Shown here in pieces: positions 56,372 through 64,000 of a stretch of 64,000 nucleotides of DNA; positions within the stretch are counted from its first letter, which is position 1, and every line of letters begins with the position of its first letter. The position numbers were made by a program, and so were the translations under genes. The DNA lies in assembly GCF_022662495.1 (NCBI RefSeq), contig NZ_JAKPBU010000012.1:1-64000 (forward strand), given 5' to 3'. Source of the stretch: Lysobacter sp. M2-1 (lineage in GTDB: Bacteria > Pseudomonadota > Gammaproteobacteria > Xanthomonadales > Xanthomonadaceae). The notes under the pieces were generated by a model. That model saw only the letters and a list, made by a program, of their open reading frames with translations. It did no database searches and was not told the DNA's origin.

Positions 56372-56682
56372 ATGGGCGACGGCTTCGTGGCGCTGTACAT
56401 CTTCATGCTGGCGGCCATCGCCGGCCACGTGATCATTTCCCGGGTGCCGGTGATCCTGCACACCCCGCTGATGTCGGGCTCCAACTTCATCCATGGCATC
56501 GTGCTGATCGGCGCCATGCTGGTGCTGGGGCATGCCGACACCACGCTCGAGAAGGCGATCGGATTCGTGGCGGTGCTGCTGGGCGCGGGCAATGCCGCCG
56601 GTGGCTACGTGGTGACCGAGCGGATGCTGGAGATGTTCAAGTCGTCCAAGGCGCCAGCTTCCAAGCCGGCGGAGCCGAAGGC

Positions 56683-56686
<4 letters not shown>
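56372..56686 (+). CDS. NAD(P) transhydrogenase subunit alpha part 2 (PntAB)
   Basis: This 104-residue membrane subunit has three helices (about 5-25, 33-52, 58-80); the segment LYIFMLAAIAGHVIISRVPVILHTPLMSGSNFIHGIVLIGAM is the family core. It forms half of the proton channel with PntB. GAAGGAGGGG gives a strong Shine-Dalgarno before ATG 56372. Its TGA overlaps the PntB start (ATGA). It is separated from pntAA by the inverted sigma module. Confidence 0.94.
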
Positions 56687-58074
<1,388 letters not shown>

Positions 58075-58145
58075 GCCATCGCCACGCGGGACTGCCTGCG
58101 ACGATCATTAAGGTGTGGTGAGTGCTGCGTTGCGGGAAGTGCGGA

Positions 58146-58646
58146 TCATTCCCGGTACTCGCTGAATACATCGCCATGTGCCCTGCGTGCTGCATGGCAG
58201 GCGGCACAGCCCGCCCGTGCCTTGGGCGTCAGGGTTGGCGTTTGCGGGGCGCTGGCCAAAAATTCCTCGTATCCCCAGCCGCGGGTTTCGGCGAAGCGGG
58301 CGCTGTCCTTGACCATGACATCCAGATGCCGGCGCTCGCCCTGGTCGATGCTGCCATCGGGCAGCGGAACCAGGGTATGCAGGTCATACACCAGGATCGC
58401 CCCGTCGGGAAAATTGCCGGTGCGGTAGCCGGTCATGGCCTTGGGGTTGGCATAGATGTGATGCAAGCCGCCATAACGCGCGAAGGCCGGATGCGCGGGA
58501 TCATCGATCAGTCCGCTTTTCACATGCGTCCAGTCGCGATAGCCGCTCGGAAACGGAATGCGGCCCGCTTCGGCGAGAACCAGCGCGTTACCGGACACGG
58601 CCGCTATGCAGCAACCGATCGCGATCGTGACGAGGATTCCGCGCAA
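58146..58646 (-). CDS. Cytochrome P460 family protein
   Basis: This 166-residue exported protein has a signal peptide (hydrophobic 5-25), the P460 core (IPFPSGYRDWTHVKS, HHIYANPKAMTGYRTGNFPDGAILVYDLHTL) and a C-terminal heme-binding CAACH (GCAACHAARRAHGDVFS). Members bind a cross-linked c-type heme and oxidise hydroxylamine or bind NO. The start is TTG at 58646, since no ATG fits. It starts 1 bp after the stop of the upstream membrane protein. Confidence 0.87.
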   Translation of the reverse strand: MRGILVTIAIGCCIAAVSGNALVLAEAGRIPFPSGYRDWTHVKSGLIDDPAHPAFARYGGLHHIYANPKAMTGYRTGNFPDGAILVYDLHTLVPLPDGSIDQGERRHLDVMVKDSARFAETRGWGYEEFLASAPQTPTLTPKARAGCAACHAARRAHGDVFSEYRE

Positions 58647-58647
58647 G

Positions 58648-59112
58648 TCAGGATTGCCTTCCGGATGCGCGTACCGCGACCAGCGCAGACAGCATGCCGA
58701 AGACCAGATGCGCCAGGATGCTGCTGACCACCCACGGCACGTTGTCGAACCTGGGCATGCCTGCCGCGGACAGGGGCAACACGATGAAGTTCATGATCAG
58801 GTAGAGCAGCAATCCGTATCCCGCGCCGAACAGGACCGGCCGCTTCAGCAGCGCAGGCAGGCGCTGCGCCGCGAGCCAGTACGCGGCGACGAAGGCGATC
58901 GCGATGACGTAATGCGAAAGCGCCCCGACCCACGCGCTGGTTGCGCCCATCGAGTGGCTGGCCTTGCCGTACCACCCGGCGGCGATCGACTGCAGGATGC
59001 CGATGAAGGTCGCGCCCCTGGTCACCCAGAAGCCCCACGCGAACAGCAGGTCGAGTGTGCCAATGACCAATCCCCCCAGTGCGATCCAGGCCCAGGCCGG
59101 TCTGCGGTTCAT
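58648..59112 (-). CDS. Four-helix membrane protein of unknown function
   Basis: This 154-residue protein has four hydrophobic helices (about 6-28, 54-78, 86-108, 125-148) with a GKASHSMGATSAWVGALSHYVIA segment between the first two. I do not recognise a family. It is directly upstream of cytochrome P460 with 1 bp between, so the pair is likely translated together, which suggests a heme or NO-related membrane role. ATG 59112 has GAGGA upstream; an ATG at 59121 is possible. Confidence 0.8.
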   Translation of the reverse strand: MNRRPAWAWIALGGLVIGTLDLLFAWGFWVTRGATFIGILQSIAAGWYGKASHSMGATSAWVGALSHYVIAIAFVAAYWLAAQRLPALLKRPVLFGAGYGLLLYLIMNFIVLPLSAAGMPRFDNVPWVVSSILAHLVFGMLSALVAVRASGRQS

Positions 59113-59416
59113 GCGCGACATCCTCGCCCGTCCGGGCACGCATAGGAGAGAGAAGAGAAAGGCCTGCGACGCCTTCGGTGCGGGAGGGGGAGATCGCCGC
59201 AGCCGGGGAGCTGCTGGCGTCGGCAGGCAAAAGCGCTGATGGAGGCGCGCGCATCGTGCAGTGGACACGCATGCGCGGTCGGCTGTGATCCGCCCATGTG
59301 CGGGGAGTTCCGATTCCGTTTCAGGCGCATGGGCGATCCGGGATTGACGTGGACAGCCTAGGACGCGAAATTGGCTGTGCATAGCTCCGGTTTGATCCGC
59401 TTCGAAGGTGCCAATC
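59113..59416. other. 304-bp divergent intergenic region with an inverted repeat
   Basis: Between the membrane-protein gene and the MocR regulator lies ACAGCC-N14-GGCTGT (59353-59378), a possible operator for the regulator. TTGACG at 59344 could be a -35, but no good -10 follows at 17 nt. Otherwise no RNA gene or repeat was recognised. Confidence 0.45.
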
Positions 59417-60847
59417 ATGTTCCTCAGGCTGGACGACCAAGGGCCTCTGCATGGGCAGCTGACCCGGGCGCTGAAGGCTGCGATCCTGGAAGGACGCCTG
59501 CGCACCGGTGAGCGACTTCCGTCCAGCCGCAGCCTGGCGGCCGAACTGCGGTTGTCGCGCAATACCGTCCTGGCCAGCTACGAGGAGCTGGAGGCCGAGG
59601 GCTTCCTGCTAGGAAAGACGGGATCGGGCAGCTACGTCGCCGCGGTCGAACCGCGGATCCCGCCGGCCCCGCTCGAAGCAGCGCCCGCCCGCCTTTCGGC
59701 GTTCGCGTTGCGCAGCCTGGAGGCGCACAGGGGGCGCATGCCGGGGGGCGAGCATCGCGGCCTGCGCTACAACCTGCAGTACGGCCTGCCGCTGGTGAAT
59801 CCGGCGCTGACCAGTGCCTGGCGGCGCGAACTGGCGCGCGCCGCCGCCTACGCACCGATGGACTATCCCAACGCGCAGGGGCTGCCGGCGCTGCGCGAGG
59901 CGGTCTGCGGCTATCTCATGCGCCGCCGCGGTCTGCAGGCCTCGCCGGACGACGTGCTGATCGTGTCCGGCACCCAGGAAGCCTTCGCCCTGAGCGCACA
60001 GGTCCTGCTCGATCCAGGCGAGCATGTCGCGATCGAGGATCCGCACTACCGGGCTGCCTCGCGCATCTTCCAGGCGCATGGCCTGCACGTCGACGGCGTT
60101 CCCGTGGACGAGGAAGGCCTGGTCTGCGACGCGCTGCCGCAGCAGCCGGTGGCGCGCATGGTCTGCGTGACGCCATCGCACCAGTTCCCGCTGGGAGTGG
60201 TGATGTCGCTGCCGCGGCGGCTCGCGCTGCTGCGTCATGCGCAGGTGCATGACGCCTGGATCCTGGAGGATGATTACGACGGCGAATTCCGCTATGGCGG
60301 CGCACCACTGGCCGCGCTGCGCTCGCTCGACGCGCACGACCGCACGCTCTATGTCGGCACGTTCTCCAAGACATTGTTTCCCTCGCTGCGCCTGGGCTAC
60401 ATGGTCCTGCCGCGGGCGCTGGTGCGCGCGTTCCGGACCGCGAAATGGCTGGCGGATGCCGGCTGTGCGGCGATCGAACAACTGGCGCTGGCGCACTTCA
60501 TCGACAGCGGTGGTTTCGAGCGCCACCTGCGCCGGGCCGCGAAAACCCTGCGCGCGCGGCGCACGGCCCTGGTGCAGGGCCTGCGCGAACATGGCGGCGA
60601 ACACGTGGAAGTGCTCGACTCGCATGCCGGCATGCATCTGGTTGCGTGGTTGCGCGGCTTCGACGCCACGGCCTGCGAGGCGCTGGTCGAGCGCGCGCGC
60701 GCCGTCGGCCTGGGCCTGTATCCGATCGCGCCGTACTACCTGCGCGCGCCCGAGCGGCAGGCATTGCTGCTGGGCTATGGCGGACTTGGTGTGGGCGAGA
60801 TCCGCGAAGCCACCCGATTGCTTGGCAGCTGTCTGGCAACGCGCTGA
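59417..60847 (+). CDS. MocR-type (GntR-HTH plus aminotransferase fold) transcriptional regulator
   Basis: This 476-residue protein has an N-terminal winged helix (about 5-75; LKAAILEGRLRTGERLPSSRSLAAELRLSRNTVLASYEELEAEGFL) and a fold-type I aminotransferase domain with the PLP-lysine region GTFSKTLFPSLRLGYMV, plus EDDYDGEFRYGG. PdxR and GabR belong to this family and use PLP as effector. No pdx or gab gene is adjacent, so the effector is unknown. The ATG at 59417 with AAGG is preferred over GTG 59408. Confidence 0.92.
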   Translation: MFLRLDDQGPLHGQLTRALKAAILEGRLRTGERLPSSRSLAAELRLSRNTVLASYEELEAEGFLLGKTGSGSYVAAVEPRIPPAPLEAAPARLSAFALRSLEAHRGRMPGGEHRGLRYNLQYGLPLVNPALTSAWRRELARAAAYAPMDYPNAQGLPALREAVCGYLMRRRGLQASPDDVLIVSGTQEAFALSAQVLLDPGEHVAIEDPHYRAASRIFQAHGLHVDGVPVDEEGLVCDALPQQPVARMVCVTPSHQFPLGVVMSLPRRLALLRHAQVHDAWILEDDYDGEFRYGGAPLAALRSLDAHDRTLYVGTFSKTLFPSLRLGYMVLPRALVRAFRTAKWLADAGCAAIEQLALAHFIDSGGFERHLRRAAKTLRARRTALVQGLREHGGEHVEVLDSHAGMHLVAWLRGFDATACEALVERARAVGLGLYPIAPYYLRAPERQALLLGYGGLGVGEIREATRLLGSCLATR

Positions 60848-60857
60848 AGCGCGCGGT

Positions 60858-61286
60858 TCAGCGGCCCGTCCAGACGGCCACCGCCAGCGCCAATCCATAC
60901 CAGGCGAGCTCAGTGCCCTGATTGGCCAGCGAGAACAGGGTCCAGGCATGCGACCAGCCCAGGCGCGGAATCGCATCCCAGGGCAGCAGGCCGACCATTT
61001 GCCCGATCTGCGCACCGGCGATCCACCAATTGGCCAGCCCGATCGCCAGGGCCGTGCCGGCCCCCGCCAGGAGCGCGCGCGTCGCACCGCGCGGCATGCG
61101 CCCCAGCCGCAGCAGCCAGGCGGCGTCCACGGCGGCGATCAACGCCATCCAGCCGCATTGCCGGTCCAGCGACAGCGCCAGCAGCGCCCAGGCGGCCGCC
61201 GCGCCGCCACTGCCGAGCAACAGTAGGCCTAGCGCGAAGGTGCGCGACAGGGAGTTGGACGGAGCTGGCATCGTGGTGGCGGACAT
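60858..61286 (-). CDS. Membrane protein of unknown function
   Basis: This 142-residue protein has four helices (about 15-38, 45-62, 70-92, 118-138), with WIAGAQIGQMVGLLPWDAIPRLGWSHAWTLFSLANQGTELAWYG toward the end. I do not recognise a family. Two starts (61286 and 61271) are possible and neither has a clear Shine-Dalgarno. It converges on the MocR gene (10-bp gap). Confidence 0.7.
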   Translation of the reverse strand: MSATTMPAPSNSLSRTFALGLLLLGSGGAAAAWALLALSLDRQCGWMALIAAVDAAWLLRLGRMPRGATRALLAGAGTALAIGLANWWIAGAQIGQMVGLLPWDAIPRLGWSHAWTLFSLANQGTELAWYGLALAVAVWTGR

Positions 61287-61418
61287 CGCAGGCCGCACAG
61301 GATACCGGTGCGTTCGCCAACGCGTCGCGCCCCGGTCTTTGCCCCGTCGCGGCGGGCGGGGTGCGCAGCCTACAATGCGCGGCCTTGCGCGCCGCGCCGA
61401 CGGCTCCATCTTTCCTGC

Positions 61419-61976
61419 ATGTACTCCCGCACCAGCGAACCCGTCCGCTTCGACCGCGACTGCAGCGCCGTGATGGTGCCGCAGGGGGAAGTCGTGACCC
61501 TGCCCGCCGGCAGCATCGGTTACATCACCCAGGCTCTGGGCGGCAGCTATACGGTCTTCGTCGAAGGCAATCTGTTCCGCATCGCAGGTCGCGATGCGGA
61601 CGCCATCGGCAAGGAGCCGCCGGCGGCAATCGAGTTGCCACAAGGTGCCAGTGACGAGGACGTGGAAACCCTGGTGTGGAAGCAGCTGCGCACCTGCTTC
61701 GATCCGGAAATCCCGATCAATGTGGTCGATCTCGGGCTGGTGTACGAAGCCGACGTCACCCCGCATCCGGAGCATTCCGGCCAGCGTCGGGTGGACGTGC
61801 GCATGACCCTGACCGCGCCGGGCTGCGGCATGGGAGACATCCTGGTCGACGATGTCCGCAGCAAGCTGGAAATGATCCCGACCGTGGCCGAAGCGGATGT
61901 CGAGCTGGTGTTCGATCCGCCCTGGAACCGCTCGATGATGTCCGAGGCCGCGCGCCTGGAAACAGGAATGCTGTAA
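61419..61976 (+). CDS. sufT: SufT/DUF59-type Fe-S assembly accessory protein
   Basis: This 185-residue protein has an N-terminal beta-rich part (VMVPQGEVVTLPAGSIGYITQALGGSYTVFV) and a C-terminal MIP18/DUF59 domain: CFDPEIPINVVDLGLVYE, VRMTLTAPGCGMGD, ELVFDPPWNRSMMSE. SufT proteins help mature Fe-S enzymes; the suf operon itself is not in the window. A TACAAT lies about 45 nt before the ATG, so this gene has a normal leader. The start is set by the family. Confidence 0.93.
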   Translation: MYSRTSEPVRFDRDCSAVMVPQGEVVTLPAGSIGYITQALGGSYTVFVEGNLFRIAGRDADAIGKEPPAAIELPQGASDEDVETLVWKQLRTCFDPEIPINVVDLGLVYEADVTPHPEHSGQRRVDVRMTLTAPGCGMGDILVDDVRSKLEMIPTVAEADVELVFDPPWNRSMMSEAARLETGML

Positions 61977-62025
61977 CCGAGGAAGCGACACTCGGTTTCA
62001 CTTGAAAACGGTTTCGGTTCCGTTT

Positions 62026-62041
62026 TGTGACGCGGCTCACC
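62026..62041. promoter_or_regulatory. CRP/Clp-type binding site upstream of the S8 protease
   Basis: TGTGA CGCGGC TCACC matches nine of ten conserved CRP positions (TCACC in place of TCACA). It lies 198 bp before the protease ATG. Clp activates extracellular enzyme genes in Xanthomonads, so direct activation is plausible; the promoter elements between the site and the ATG were not resolved. Confidence 0.6.
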
Positions 62042-62238
62042 AATCAGCCCGCTGTTTTGCGGCCCGGCAGCTTGCGTTCAGCTTCCATTGTCCTTTAGCG
62101 TCAGGTTGTGGACGTAGAGCGTCACCTGCGTCCGCGCTTCCCTGACCCGGACCAGGGCGGACGCCATCGGCGACTCCGACCTGTGGACGGGTTGTTGCCG
62201 CGACTCGCGGCTTACTCAATGTTCGGGGGTTATCAAGG

Positions 62239-64000
<1,762 letters not shown>

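Overview
The window looks like chromosomal DNA of a GC-rich gammaproteobacterium of the Xanthomonadaceae/Lysobacteraceae (Lysobacter, Luteimonas or Xanthomonas relatives). Evidence: the lptD-surA-pdxA-rsmA-apaG-apaH block, Clp/CRP-type palindromes next to a diguanylate cyclase gene and a secreted subtilase gene, a divergent oxyR/ahpC locus, a three-gene PntAA/PntAB/PntB transhydrogenase, and abundant short hairpin intergenic repeats. The species cannot be fixed from sequence reading alone. I saw no rRNA, tRNA, CRISPR array, prophage, insertion sequence or defence island; gene density is high and most genes are housekeeping or envelope genes.

Layout. 1-8 kb: mazG, a small Mpo1-like membrane protein, an OmpR-type two-component pair, and a MacA/MacB-type efflux operon whose ATPase and permease genes are separated by a ~400 bp near-palindromic repeat. 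8-16 kb: a secreted asparaginase, an SGNH lipoprotein hydrolase, dgkA, terC, a LemA-TPM-TPM trio, then lgt-thyA-folA. 16-25 kb (minus strand): lptD-surA-pdxA-csaA-rsmA-apaG-apaH, preceded by a histone-deacetylase-like gene, a cobalamin adenosyltransferase and a DUF6580 membrane protein. 26-32.6 kb: two ubiquinone hydroxylases ending in a strong terminator, an alanine-rich secreted protein, an EF-hand protein, and glnS overlapping a cysteine-rich lipoprotein and a nucleoside deaminase. 32.7-41 kb: a GGDEF protein, an EamA transporter, msrA, secreted proteins of uncertain role, a MetX-like exported hydrolase and a D-aminoacylase-like lipoprotein. 41-46.6 kb: oxyR divergent from ahpC and ahpD, then an M1 aminopeptidase. 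46.7-53.5 kb: prmC, a proline iminopeptidase, a PhnA-domain protein, a Nudix hydrolase, a 5'-3' exonuclease, a nitroreductase and a DUF1631 protein. 53.5-58 kb: the pnt genes interrupted by an oppositely oriented ECF sigma/DUF3619-like/DUF3106 module. 58-64 kb: cytochrome P460, a MocR-type regulator, sufT and a truncated S8 protease.

Themes. (1) Envelope biogenesis and efflux: LptD, SurA, Lgt, DgkA, MacAB. (2) Redox defence and NADPH supply: OxyR-AhpC-AhpD, MsrA, Pnt, a nitroreductase. (3) Probable c-di-GMP/Clp control of extracellular enzymes, inferred from two TGTGA-N6-TCAC palindromes. (4) A recurrent TANNNT element lying 6 or 7 nt before the start codon of at least nine genes, several with no Shine-Dalgarno, which suggests many leaderless transcripts. 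I did not identify a wholly new multi-gene system. The best candidates for new biology are the leaderless-promoter pattern, the operon-splitting palindrome, the oxyR/ahpC promoter architecture and the sigma module embedded in the pnt locus.
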